Source of the DNA: Blasia pusilla
Taxonomy: Eukaryota > Marchantiophyta > Marchantiopsida > Blasiales
Direction of reading: 5' to 3'
Assembly: GCA_050084515.1 (NCBI GenBank)
Contig: CM114274.1
Location: 23,436,001-23,500,000, forward strand
Length of the DNA stretch: 64,000 bases
The notes beneath the pieces are model-generated. The model saw nothing but the letters and a program-made list of their open reading frames with translations. It searched no databases and was not told the DNA's origin. Positions 34,971-47,025 of this stretch are shown piece after piece (the stretch's first letter is position 1; each line of letters opens with the position of its first letter). Made by a program: the position numbers and the translations under genes.

Positions 34971-37900
34971 ACACGCCGGCCCTCCGTCGTCCATTTAGCA
35001 AACAAATAAAACCCATCGCATACCATCATCCCCATCCCATTCCATCGCATCGCATACCCCGAGCTACTTCATCATGTCCAATCACGACGTGTGGGTCTGC
35101 AGTCGGCCGAATCTACGACGCGGTGAGAATACGGGGGACCCAAGGACGTACGAAACCGCAGGCAGAAGACCGGCATCTCATTGTGGCTTCCTTCCGATCA
35201 GCTCTCGGTGGCGGTTGGGGAAACGGATCGTAGGTCGGAGACAGCGCAGAGTACGCAACAGTAGCCGGCCAAGAAAAATCTCCTTGATTTTACGGGGAGT
35301 CATAGATTTATCTGTCAGGTTTAGTCGGTGCTGCCTTTTGCTATCTGATTTGACCGCAGTCACTGCTGTAGCCGGAGATGAAATGGCCTCGGGGTAGGTT
35401 CGGGATTGTACCGTTTCTGCGCTTTCCGGTTCTCTTATGCCTTGCACTCTGACTGCGGTCCCTTTCCCACTGCTCCTGCTTCGGCCGTGCTTCGGACGCG
35501 GGCGGCCCAATCTAGCAGCCTAGCCCTGCCCGGTCTGCGAAAGATGAAGGTGGTTATAACTGTGTAACCGGCGATTGGATTACGAAGCGGATTAGGATTA
35601 GACAGGCCCCGAGTTGAGCGGAGCGGACCCACAGGATGTTGATTTGTTTCGCAGGAAGCACGACGGGCGAACATGCAGCCAGAGCGGGCAGGCGATGTCG
35701 GGAGGAGCTAAACGATGTAACAGTCGTTATTAAGAACGGGGGGCGGTTGCTGGAAGCGGCTTAAGGAGTGATTACTGATTAAGTATTCTTAACGTTGAGG
35801 AGTTGCCGCGCTAATCGCCGACATGGTCACGACGAGTCTACTCTAATCACTTCAACTGCACCATAAATCAACCAGCTTAGTGCGGTACGACAGTAATTAG
35901 CGAGTTGATGGAGCGACTTTGGAATGGCGTCCGAATCTCCCGGAGTTTAGAGAAAAGAGAGACGGAGATCCAGACTCGCTTTCCCGTGGCTCGGAGGGTC
36001 CGTAGGAGAAAGCGTGGTAGAAACCGGGGGGGATCTGCGTCGATCTGTATTTGGGCCACAGAAAGCTAGGTCGATTATGAGGAGATCTATCTCTCTACAT
36101 ATAAAATATTTACATGTCTCTGGTTCACGACGCTATGATGCGATAGGCTCTACCGCCCCACGATCGACACGGCTCTCCCACGGATATAGATCGATAAAAA
36201 AGTACTCACATGTGTAGTGGCATATTTATGGAATGCTGCCCTCACGCCGTCGCCCGTTCCTCTCGATGGCTATAGCTATACGCCGATCGATTGGTCCCTC
36301 CTGGCGAACGCGGCGGAAGGTCCTGAGCGAGCGTGTGAATGGCGAAAAGAGTCTCAGATCATTTCCACCATCCGAACAAGGAGTCGGTTGAGATTGCTTC
36401 GATTTTCTCTCGCTCAGAAACCTGCCCAGGTCACGCACTCGCGGAAAGGACTTGACGGAACAGCGCCACACTTCCCCCCCGCATCCCCGGCCCTACCCCA
36501 GATTATCCAAAAGCAGCAACCAAGTAAGTTTCGGCATCCGTCGTTTATCCATGTTGGATAAATGAAGATGGTTGCCGTCCCTGTTCGACATCCCAACAAC
36601 CAACCCCATCCCACACACGTACGTTCTCTCGTCTCTTCCTCATAGTCACAATCACAATCATTCGGGATTCTTCTTCCTCGCAAGCGGAGGACAAAACCCC
36701 GCGAGAAAAACAAAATCCGACTTCGCCATTTGGGGTATATGCTGTGCGCATATGCTTCCTCGGTGCTCGCTGGTCAATCGCATACAAAAGATAAAAATAA
36801 TAGCAAAGATAGTTCTGCGATCTGAAATCTCCTGCTCTATTCCATTCTCCAGCAGTGGTCTGGCGCGTGGCCAAAGCGCGGATCATTCACATTACCAGTC
36901 AATCATTCCTTTTCCGTTTTCCACCGTAAGAGAATGAGTGGATGCACTAGTTGTTTTTATGCTCTCTGCCTTTGCTTCTGCGCGATTTTGACAAATTTGA
37001 CAGTGCTACGAGGATATTGCCTCTAGGGTCCTGTCTCAACACATAAAGCGCTGACAGCTTTTCTGTGAAAAATCGGTAAGGTGTTGGAGTCGGAAAGCAG
37101 GATCTCACGGGTGAGAGGATGTTCTGCGCGACGCGTTTCGAGGAGTGTGCTGGGAATTGCGATGCGGATCCGCACAATCTTCGTCCCAGGTTCACGTCTT
37201 AGCAAATACGTTAGAGACATGGGAATAATAACGTCTGTCAACCTCGTCCCAGCAACTAGCCTTTCACCGAGAATTTTGGAAAAGCACTTTCTCCCTCTTT
37301 CCCTCGCGCGCGCTCTATCGATTTTTTCTTAACTCCTGATCCGGTGAATTTCCACGAACTTCGGAGCAAAAGGAGGGATCGCATAACTTTCCCGCAAAGA
37401 CCGTTTTCTTCCCGGACAAAACTACGCCTGGACGGGATTTTCCCAATATTTTACCGGTTTTTATCAAAGAAACATCCTTTCCCAGGCCACGATTACGCGA
37501 CATATTCCAAGGCCCATCTGTTTTCAAACTCTCGATATTTCCCGGCTGACTGACCTTAGTTAGAATGCCGGCTCTAGCTTTCGGCTCTAGCATTTCCCCA
37601 GTCAGAACTCCAGAACTGGAAACCCTAAACCCCCGCCAACTCCGTGGGCTATTCCGTTATTCACAGCTACGCGAACGAACGTTTGGCTTAGAACATGTTC
37701 CCATACCCTACATTCTGGCAGCACACTGTGACACGTAAAGGAATTCCGACCCAGGGTTCGGGGGATTTTCCCCAGGGAAACGGTAAGTTGCCGGTATTTT
37801 CCCGCCGCGGAAGGTAGTGCCGGTTTATGATCCGCTTTGCTTATACTATGTACAAATAATTACTTACCTCATATCGGGAAGTTTCTCCCAGCGACTTCAA

Positions 37901-38750
37901 AACGAAACGTCAGTTTTAACCGGCGAAGTCTAGTCGTAACCCCAGATCTCCCCGAAAATTGCTCCGACCGGGTAAATGGGAAATTCGTTCGGATTCCTTC
38001 TATTAGGAGCCGGACAGCATAAATCAAAAGGTCAATCAATTACAGGAAAAGCTGCCGCGATATATATATAATATCTCGGTACTGTAGTACTGTACGACCT
38101 GCGCTGGGACCCGGTACGTACGCGATCATAACTGCGTCCCGCTGCCCATACGTTAACATCCCTTTAGGCAATTAACATCCGTGTTAACGACGGGTGATAT
38201 TATTTAACCGGCGCTTCACAGTCCGTTGCGCTAGATGCCGCTGGCTAGAAGCCGGGGAGAATGGTCGTAAAGATACGGGACGTGGATAGCAGATATTTCC
38301 GGGTGGCAGTAAATCAAGACACGACACGTTTCAGGAGATGGATTCCTTAAGGAGACCGAATGCTGAATTCGACTGCCGTATAATGTCAGAGAGTTCTTTC
38401 CGGATGTTACTATGTTTAGAAGTCCGAACTATCCATTTCTAATTTTCAGTACTAAGCATGATGATATTCCGTCTCCTTTTCGTTCTTGGACGGATGTACT
38501 GCACTGCATCCCACCCGCGATTCACGCCTTCGCATTGAAACCCGCCACGTAAGCATGGGCGGAGACGTGAGATTCAACTCTGTATACGAATATTATTACG
38601 AACTATCTTTCCTTTTTGAACGAAGCCGGGTTACGACAACTCCAATGAGATATTTTTTTTTAGGTATCCGGTTCGGAAGTGGGACGAAAGTTCGTTATGC
38701 AAAGAAAGAGGATTTCTTTTTCATCTATTTAATTTTTTCACTAAAATTTA

Positions 38751-41010
38751 AAAATCAATAATTTCAGATTGGCTTTGAATACATAAAAATATGGGCTAAA
38801 GATATTTGTGCACTTTGGAACGTCACAAATATACTTTATCCACAACGAAACTTACAAAGACTGACAACTTAGAATTCAGAACTTGTGAAGGGATTATAGA
38901 TTGAATCTTAAGAGAATGGAATATATATATATAGAAAAAATTGTTGGAGAGTTTTTTTTCGGAATTTTTTTTTTCCTCTAGACACTTTGCATTTTCAATC
39001 AATAGGATCGTTCGTCTTTTGAGTCAATAGGGTTGTTCAAAATGATATTTGAAAATTTTGAGAGTTCATTATCGCAATTAAATCATTGATCTCGTGCGCT
39101 TAACACTAGTGTTTACATGAAAGCAACTTAAGGGGTATGTGAGTATTCAAATGCTTTAATTTCGATCCAATAAAGTCATAAGTTTTATATCTCAACAAGT
39201 ATCTTCACTCTTTGATTCTTGTTGCTCCATCAATAAATTTTGTATGGCCAAATATAAGGAACTTGGAAAACCAAATATCCTTGAGACAAACCATATAAAA
39301 AATCATGAATTGTTGACATCCAACTTTCTATACTAAAATGTAAGGGAAAATTTGTATTGCATTGATGATCAAATCAACATAATTTTTTTCCCTTCGTATG
39401 GATAAGAAAGAAAATCAACATCCTCCATATGACCATATCAATAGAATTTCCTTAGATACATATAGATATACCTAGAAGAGAAGGGCAAGGAAGTCCAAAA
39501 TGGTATTACAATGTTGTTGAGAATATAATTTTAAAAAGATGAAATAAAAATAATGGGATCTAAAAACAATCTATGCTCCTATTGAAACATGGGGGGTTAC
39601 TATATGGGGAAAGGAAAAATAAGTACACTTTCTATAAGAAGTGAAGCCTTTCCTAAAATCTAGCTATTTTATTGTATGGGACTTGTGTTGGGGTGTATTT
39701 GATGACTTGTGTGTGTCCTGGTTTGATTAGTTGAGTGTTTATGGTCGATTGGATTTGATTTTCTTGGTCAGTATAGGGACATGTGTATATGCTAAATCAC
39801 GCCTTCAAGAGGGAGCTAGCCTTCGATCATTCTTTAGAGCCGATAAATGTAGCATTCTACTTTCGAGAAGGGAGACACTAAACTCGATCGTCTCCTATTC
39901 TGACGGTGGAGCAAGTAGAGTGGAGCGAGTCGAGGCATTGGAGTTACAGACAAAATTGGATCCAAAATTGTAGTTCCTACTAGACGAGGAGAGAAAATTG
40001 GATTACAACTACTAGCCGAGGAGGATGGCCAGCAAACTCTAATTGCAGGCCGGGAATGAAAATTTTCAAAGTTAATTTCAGGAGGTTTTTACTCTCCTCG
40101 GCCTCATCCAAGGTTGCAGCAACCTCCCTCACTCGGATCCTGTTTTGGTGTCCCTAACTTGGATCCTTCTCAGATGTGTTCACCCGAGTACTTGCTGCGT
40201 AGGTTCATGCGCCAATAAATACTAATGATACTTATTGGCAGATATTTTTCCACATCGCGATTGAACGATTCCTTCACAATTAACTTCCTATCTCTCCAAA
40301 CTCCGAGCAGTCTTCAAGAGACTATTGTCAGTGGCTTATTCTCAAGTACCCATGGGTCATAAACGTCTCCCTCATGTGGATGTCCCATTGTGAAGAGAAC
40401 GCCAATAACAACTCTACATATGCAAAAATTGGAGACCTAAAGTCTACTTTTTTCCTACGCCACATCCAAGAGATTGCATACTCTCAATCCAACTACGCTT
40501 TAATTTGTACTCTTTTGGAAGAGTACAGATTCAAACATCTGCGGCTGCCCACAAACTGATTGAAATCTGTAGTTCCTCTGGTTACCCTACTGTTCACGTT
40601 TGTGTCCATGAGTTGTGTTCTCGAGTGCACGAAGATGGAGATCTAGAAATCATGGATCCGGAGGCAGACGTGTAGTATCTGGAGTTATTCTATAAGTCCA
40701 CTAGGCCATCTACATGTCACTCAAGTAGAGTGCATTAAATGTGTGCTTTAGAGTGTAAACGTGACTTCTCTCAATAGACGAAAGGTCTAGCCTTCTCGCG
40801 CACAGTGATTTTTTCCCATAGTTGACATGTAAATTCTGGATTTTCATTGCTATTTTTCATCGGGGCTTTGGGCATGCACATAAGCATATGCCAAAGATGA
40901 GATAACAACTATAGTACAACGCATGTGAATTGCACAGACACGCTCGTACTAGAATTTGTAGATAATGGTATGATGACTCTGAATTTCCACTCTATGCAAA
41001 TTGATTGTGC
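38751..41010. other. Left flank of the large gypsy element
   Basis: AT-rich to about 39700, then moderate GC. Nothing recognised except a possible gene fragment at 40374-40559. Confidence 0.35.
40374..40559 (+). pseudogene. Unrecognised gene-like fragment left of the gypsy insertion
   Basis: A 61-codon frame whose composition looks protein-like (FFLRHIQEIAYSQSNYALI, LLEEYRFKHLRLPTN). I cannot assign a family. It lies about 450 bp left of the retrotransposon, and another protein-like fragment lies on the right flank. Both may belong to one disrupted locus or to captured gene pieces. Chance is possible. Confidence 0.25.
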
Positions 41011-41014
41011 TAGC
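41011..41014. repeat. Target-site duplication TAGC, left copy
   Basis: TAGC directly precedes the TGTCAC start of the element and recurs at 51301-51304 directly after its GCACGACA end. Extending to five bases breaks the match (CTAGC versus TAGCA), so the duplication is 4 bp. Confidence 0.85.
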
Positions 41015-41525
41015 TGTCACGTCTTTTAGGATAGATCGGTGGGATCTAATAGAGCGCCTTCATGAGTAGTAGAGGACACGCCCAATAGGTCGAGGGTGAC
41101 CTGTTGAGGCCCTTGGAAACCTGAGATAGCAGGTTTCCCCTTCGTTTCGGCTCATTTGGAGCCATATTGAGGAACTTACTATTTTAGGTAAGTACCATTT
41201 TGAGTATATGATCGACTTAATATTTTTGGTAAGTGACCCTTGACCTCCTACATCATGTCAAGAGCCAAGGAGGTGACTTGGGAGAATAGGTTATTATGGA
41301 GAGAGCTTGGGAGAGGAGAGGGGTATACCTCAAGGAGAGAGAGCTTGAGAGCTCATTCTCTCTTTGTTGAACCTCTTGGCATGAGGCGGCGGAGCTATGG
41401 TACCTTGCCTTGTGAGTGTAACCCAAGCCTCTCATTAGGAGAGTGGGTTTGGTTTGACATGAGAGAGAGTGCACACCTTTGAGAGCTATGGTGTGAGATG
41501 GTGGAGAGAGAGATTGGATCTTACT
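41015..41525 (+). repeat. 5' terminal repeat (beta only) of the large element
   Basis: Starts TGTCACGTCTTTTAGG and is nearly identical to 50659-51172 up to GATCTTACTTT. At the inner end it passes into AAGAGAGAATGCG. The alpha segment that follows beta at the 3' end (TGGAGATATTTTGG) is absent here and not found in the following 1.5 kb. Confidence 0.9.
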
Positions 41526-43084
41526 TTACAAAGAGAGAATGCGAGAATGAGAGAGTGAGAGAGCTTCATGGGGGAGCTCGCTGGTCACTCGCTGTTTTTG
41601 CAGGTTGGGGATCGTGTTCCCCGTTCAGCGGCTCATGGGAGTGCTCACCCGAGCAAGGGCTGCTTTCATTATTCTTTGCATTTGTCGATTTTTCGTGTGG
41701 AAGAGTGGCGCGCGGAAGCGCTGCCCAATTTTTGATAGGGATTGAGTATGGGGGCGGGTTGCCCCATGCTGGTGCTCTCGGGAGCACCATGTCGCTTGCT
41801 GATTTGTATTTTTACAGATCTTACATTTTTGTTGGGAGAAATCAGCGCGGGAGCGCTGCCAAATTTTGTGTAGGAGAAAGAGACATTGGGCTTTACGACA
41901 GTCCTTGTCAGTTTTTACTGAAATGTTTGATTCTAAATATTTTTTGATGCTGGCATAGATCGTGAATCTGTGCACACTCTGCAACAAACAATGCACAATT
42001 TGGAGTTGCGAGCAAAAAGTTATGGTCAATCTTGTAAAGCTTCCATTGCTAGGCGATTTTTAGGGTTAAATTGTGCAAACCCTAAATCAACCGCCACACC
42101 GAGGCGGCCGTCGCCATCATAGTCACCATCACCGTCACCATCATCGGTCCGCCGTCACCATCAGCGGTCAACCGTCACTGTCAACGGTCCTCCCTTTGGG
42201 TGCCACTGCCGCCATTACGGAGTGGAGGGTCTTCCACGACGTTCGTTGATTCCTTGACTTGCGTCGCCACCACGTACTTTGTTTTGGCCGCCAACGTTAT
42301 CGCAGTTTCTTCATCAACCAGTGATGGCAGATGACCTCCGGTTATGGTGTTTGAGTTTTGATTTCATGCTGCTATGTTGTGATTGGTAGCCGCTCGACGA
42401 CGATCGAGTATCGTACCGTGACGCCCGTAGCCGCAACGCGTCGCTGATTGCCGCGCCGTGTCGCTCCTGGCCACACCGCACCGTCTTGATCGCGGAGTTG
42501 CACCGTCATTGTGGAGCAGAGTGTGGGATTATTATTGATTGAGGATGGTATGCCGCCGAGTGCCGCATCCCACCATCGAGGGTCGTGCCGTTCGTAGCCG
42601 TTCCGTGCCGCCTTCAACGCCGCACTGTTCCGCTGGGACCGCCTTTGTCTATCGAAGAGTTTTGAGCAGTCGTCGACGGGAGAGAGAATGACTTGCTGAT
42701 TGGAGGAGTTGTCTCCACGATCGAGTTGGGGTCGAGATTTGCGATTCTTGAGGAGCGACATCGACATGTGTTCAGTTATCCATTCTCGGTCCTTTACCTG
42801 CGTGTGAGGGATTAGGATTTGGGTAGTTTATTTGGGGATATTGGGTGTGTGGATCTTTGAGAGCATCATTTATGTATGTGGTTTAGGGGATATAGACCTG
42901 TGTGGGATGTCCGGAGTTGAGGATAGGTTGTCGATGAGATGATAGCCTGGTCGATTTGCCGCACCACGCCGCGTGTTGCCGCATGTTACACGTCTCGAGG
43001 AGAGAGAGTGTAGATCGAGTGCCGCATGTTTGGGATGAGTGATTGAGGGATTCCTCACGGGGTTCAGAGTGATCGGGTGAGAGG
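41526..43084 (+). other. Leader of the large element
   Basis: About 1.5 kb before gag. It contains hairpin-prone stretches (GTGCTCTCGGGAGCAC near 41780) and a degenerate CACCAT/CCGTCA repeat at about 42103-42192. Short frames on either strand have no domains. No TGG-initiated primer-binding site is seen next to beta. Confidence 0.5.
42103..42192 (+). repeat. Degenerate trinucleotide-type repeat (CACCAT/CCGTCA)
   Basis: Imperfect runs of CACCATCACCGTCACC-type units occur within the element's leader. Simple-sequence character only. Confidence 0.6.
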
Positions 43085-44720
43085 GGCACGAGGGTCATCA
43101 CGGAGTCCGTTCGGGACTTTGAGAGGCGAGGTGGTGAACCCGAGAGTAGCACTAGAGGTTTTACGCGGAGTGGCACGAGGTTTCGAGGGTCTCCACGTGA
43201 GGGACCACCTTGACCTCCTTCTGTGTCATCGTCAGACAAGGGGGAGGATGTAGAGGAGTTTGTGAGCACATCGCCACACATTGTGAGTGGTCCTACCGGT
43301 TGGCGTCTGAGATGGACGGCCGGGGTAGAAGACGCGTAGGTTTTCAGTGCGAGGGGCACGCGATTGAGTTGCGATTTTATAGCGAGTTTAGGAGTTGGTG
43401 CGACTCCCGGTAGGGCCAGGAACTCTAGAGAGTTCAACCCATTTACAAAGCATGGAACGGTATGTTCCAAAGATTTAGAGGGCGCCCATGGGCGATTACC
43501 ATGAGTTCTCTCGAGAGATATGCATGTGAGATCGAGGCGTGGAGGCTCTACTATGACCCACATTATGTGTCATGGACGGAGCCGTTCCCAAATGAGGAGG
43601 AGGAGTCGGGAGAGGCTCGCCTCTTCCACTAGTGACGTTTTAGGAGGGGTCACTTTCTTGACGGGAGCAGATTGCACCGTCTAGTCGGGTTCGCCCCGAG
43701 TTCAACCTTGTGGTTGAGTTCTTTGCTGAGTTGAGGGCGAGCTACCAGGGGGTACGGACGGAGAAGTTGCGGAGCATCCACGACTTCCAGAGGCACCCGG
43801 GTGAGAGTTTGCGTGAGGCTTACACTCGCTTACGCCGGTTGATCAACGTCACTCAGGGGGTGACAGAGGCTCAGGCTATCCAGTCGTGGTACGCGATGCT
43901 AGACCGGACCCTGCGGACACGGGTGCGGGAGGGGGTGCTTCTTATGAACACCTCCCCTACGTTGAGAGATATGTTTAGGACCTCCGAGAACATTGAGCGC
44001 AACATGGCGTAGGAGAGCGTAGCCACCATGGGTTCTGGGCGAGAGCAGTCACGATTGTCTGCACCACCTATGCATCAATGTGGACTCCGAGATAGGTCGA
44101 CTGTGGCACCACGAGCTCAGGGAGGATACTCGGAGGCCGTGCCACAGAGACCTGCGCCTTCATATGCGGCTCAGTAGCAGCCGCCTACTTTTACTTGTTG
44201 GTCATGTGGTGGAGCCCATCATTAGCGCGATTGCACTCGTCAGGGTCATGGACATGTGCCTCAAAGCATGGAGGAGGAGATGGTCTTTGCACAGGAGGTT
44301 ATCGGTGTGACTATTGTCAGAGGTATGGTCATACACGCGCCAGGTGTTTCAGTTTACATCCTGAGTTACGTCCGGACCGAGGGCCAGAGAGGGCACCAGA
44401 TGGAGTAGCCGATCCGGGTGGGCCTAGAGATCGTGCACCAGGTGGTCCCGTTGGGGGACGGGGAGCTGGAGTTGCCCGACAGGGTGGTGGAGCTGCCCGT
44501 GGAGGAGGTAGAGTACCACCACCTAGACGCGCCGAGGGAGCGCCGGACGTGGTGGGGATGGTCGCTCGATCTGGCGCCTACGAGGAGCAGATTGCCGCTA
44601 TGGCATTGAGGTTACCCGATGCCGGATCCGTGGCATCGACATCATTGGAGCAGCCAGAGATATGGAGGATCCTGGATGGATGTGCGGGGTTGCCCAGATG
44701 GAGGCCGCCGCAGTTGTGAC
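43085..44720 (+). pseudogene. gag: gag (capsid-like and nucleocapsid) of the large element, degenerate
   Basis: Structural protein of the retrotransposon particle. The N-terminal part (about 43085-43620) includes TRSGTRFRG and LERYACEIEAWRLYYD. The capsid-like part (43710-44012) includes FFAELRASYQGVRTEKLR, DFQRHPGESLREAYTRLRRL and GVTEAQAIQSWYAMLD. Two zinc-knuckle regions follow: a damaged one at about 44195-44235 (CWSCGGAHH, stop, RDC) and an intact CCHC, CDYCQRYGHTRARC, at about 44310-44355. The frame of 43710 continues through TAG codons at 44010, 44175 and 44223, each where a Gln would fit. A frameshift lies before the intact knuckle. A Gly/Arg/Pro-rich tail follows. Matches the gag of the minus-strand element. 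No intact product is possible. Confidence 0.85.
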
Positions 44721-45159
44721 GCGTGGAGCAGCCGCAGAGTTGGATCCACAGCGAGGGGAAGCCAGAAGACAGACTAAGCTTCCTCAGTCTTTCACGTTGT
44801 CCAAAGCCATGAGGACCCCATCGATGGGTCCTCATCAAAGTTCCTGGAGAGTTGGTAATGTTGTTGGTGTGCAGGCACGGAGGGCAATGGGAGAAGCGAG
44901 TGCGACGACTCCTATTGTTGATGCTCATGAGGGGCATGTGTCGAGCACGTTGTTGGGGGTGGCCACCGTTGTGTACCGCACTCCTTTATTTTCTGCTTTC
45001 GATGTTATGACGTTGGGGGGTAAGCCCGCCGAGGCACCGGCTGGCCGCTTCACTATGTGGTGAGCGAGTTGGAGTTCCTGCATCACGCGTTGAGGTGATT
45101 GCAGAGGAGGTGATGGACCTGCCCTTGGGCGATGCTCGGGCCGTCCACGTCATATTCAT

Positions 45160-45655
45160 GGTAGGCTGCGGCTGCTAGGATGACGGAGATGCCCGCTAGA
45201 CCCGCGATAGAGCGTGCCATGGATTCTCCTGGTGTTGTGTTGCTGGATAAACGAGGAGAGGTCTTCCAGTTGGTGAGTCCTGGAGGTATAGCTTTTAGTC
45301 CGCAGCTCGTCTTGTTGGATTCGGGGCGCAACCCTTGATGTTGGGGAAAGTGTCATTGAGGATTGGGCTTGCGCGAGCCGATGTGGAGTGTTGTCCATTT
45401 CGGATCTGAGACATCCTTGGGTGGAGCGAGTACCACACGATATATCACCCGACAGGAGGTCGTGGTGAGGATTCGCCGGGACATCCTACGAGATGAGTCC
45501 GTAGTGCGCGCCAAAGCGATAGTGGCGATCTTTGAGTCCTCGGACGTCTTGGTTGGTGGAGCGATGTTATACCCGATGGGGTTTTCCCTGGATTCTTGGG
45601 AGGAGTCAACGCCCTCTGAGACCAAGATGGCGATCACGTGATGGGCGCCTTAGCT
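45160..45655 (+). pseudogene. Aspartic-protease-like segment
   Basis: Predicted processing protease of the gag-pol polyprotein. VVLLDKRGEVFQLVSPGG precedes VLLDSG (Asp-Ser-Gly at 45318-45326), which fits the catalytic loop of retroviral-type aspartic proteases (usually D-[ST]-G). Downstream are VLVGGAMLYPMGFSLDSWEE and related stretches shared with the minus-strand element (1509-1799). Stops and a frame change occur directly after the DSG, so it is not functional. The DSG-containing frame is the same as that of the methyltransferase, suggesting one polyprotein. The family assignment is less certain than for RT or integrase because only the active-site loop is recognisable. Confidence 0.6.
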
Positions 45656-45755
45656 CATTACCCGTTCGATTCACAGTGCGATGATCGAGCAACGGCCAGA
45701 GAGATGGCGACCTTAGCAAAGCATTTAGCAAAGTGCCATCACTTGGCCTAGTGAT

Positions 45756-46946
45756 TTGATTGAGGGACATGTCCATGCAGAGGATACTCCCATTTCTGAC
45801 ATTTCTATGGAGAGGAGTGTTATGGTAGCTGCATCATTTCGTGGAGAAGAGGTGCCGCTGTGGGGCTCGATTGAGGAGCTTCAACGATTGGCAGATGAGC
45901 ACATGCAGACCGCGTGGAGCGAGGCGTTTGCACCGGAGCGTGATGGGTTTGAGGAACCCGAGGTAGCAAGGAGTGCTACAATGACACCCTTGGATACCAC
46001 ACCCATTGTGTGGTATACCCCAGAGGAGGGTATTCGAGTGTTAGATCTCTTTGGAGGGATTAGCACCGGGTTAGCTGCTATTTTGCAGGCAGGAGTGCGA
46101 GTACAACAGTACCTGTATGTGGAGAGTGATGATGTTGCAAGGCGCGTCTCACTACGACATGTGGCGCAATTACGCCTATGTTTTCCCGACTTATTGTCTG
46201 TTTCCGCAGTACAAGGGTACCAGAGTTCCCTACCGAGGGATATTTTATTGTTGGGGGCGCAGGACTTAGAGCGGGTAGGGACCATTGATTTGGTCATTTC
46301 CGGTTGGCCATGTCAGGGCCAATCGAGTGTTGGACGAGGTTGCGGGTTGGCTAACACTCGGTCCAGGTTGTTTTGGGAGATGTTGAGGGTCTTACGGCAG
46401 TTGCAGGATCACCAGTCTCGTTCTCCAGCCTACATTCTGGAGAATGTGCCGATCTTAGGAGACTCCAGGTCACGAGTCGTGACGAGTGCTCATCAGGTGC
46501 GTGCATGGATCAGCCCAGCATTGTTCTTGGATGCGGCGAGTGTAGGTTCTAGAGCCCATCGCCCGCGTCTATGGTGGACCAACTTGGTGCCCCATGCGGT
46601 GTTATGAAGGGCGTATGCAAGAGTGGAGCGCCCCTCCCCTTTGTTAGTGGATTCCATTCTCGATCCAGGTCGTCGATCACAGGCAGTGAGGCACGATGAT
46701 CGACCACCGCCGATCGTGGTCGAGGTAAAGGCGCGGGCAGCCTTGCCCACGTTTGTGAGTTTTCGTGCTTCCTATGCATACAAGGAGGCGGGTCCTGGCT
46801 TGGTTTGGGATGACCAGGTTCAGCGGTTGGTGGAGCCCAATGCCGACGAGAGAGAGCGAGCGATGGGATTTCCCACAGGAGTGACGGCAGTACCATCAGT
46901 GTCGAGAGGCATCACGACGCCATGTCTTGGGTCAGCGATGGACTGA
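45756..46946 (+). pseudogene. DNMT3-like C5 cytosine DNA methyltransferase in gypsy pol (one premature stop)
   Basis: Predicted to transfer a methyl group from S-adenosylmethionine to carbon 5 of cytosine in DNA. The frame runs 397 codons with a single TGA at 46605-46607. Numbering from 45756: motif I RVLDLFGGISTG (94-105), an acidic motif II YVES (121-124), motif IV GWPCQGQS (183-190) with the catalytic Cys at 186 (46311-46313), motif V-like RLFWEML, motif VI ILENVP (227-232), motif VIII AHRPRLWWTN. After the stop come ERERAMGFPTG, like ERIFGFP of DNMT3, and LGSAMD as motif X. Motifs are in the ordinary order I to X, unlike the rearranged DRM enzymes, and DNMT3 is the best fit by eye. It lies between protease and RT, in the protease frame. 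No PWWP, ADD or BAH domain is seen next to it. The TGA could come from CGA. A frameshift follows motif X. Confidence 0.9.
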
Positions 46947-47025
46947 ATCGCTTGACATGGATCCTCGGCTTGGGATGGTGAGCGGCGTCGTATGAGATCG
47001 CGACAGATCATGGCCGGTTGCGTTA

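Larger units (their letters stand above)
31518..38750. other. Anonymous sequence, AT-rich to 33800 then moderate GC
   Basis: No gene recognised. The longest frame (33241-33795, minus, 184 aa) is Phe/Leu/Arg-rich without a recognisable domain. Frames at 34865-37593 are short and overlap on opposite strands. Similar GGGGGA...ACCGGTA..TTGCCGGT segments at about 32655-32700 and 37757-37800 suggest diverged copies of an unknown repeat. Confidence 0.35.

Noticed and set aside
42883-43563. 226-aa minus-strand frame inside the large element
   Set aside because: It is antisense to the gag region, whose plus-strand frames match the gag of the second element.
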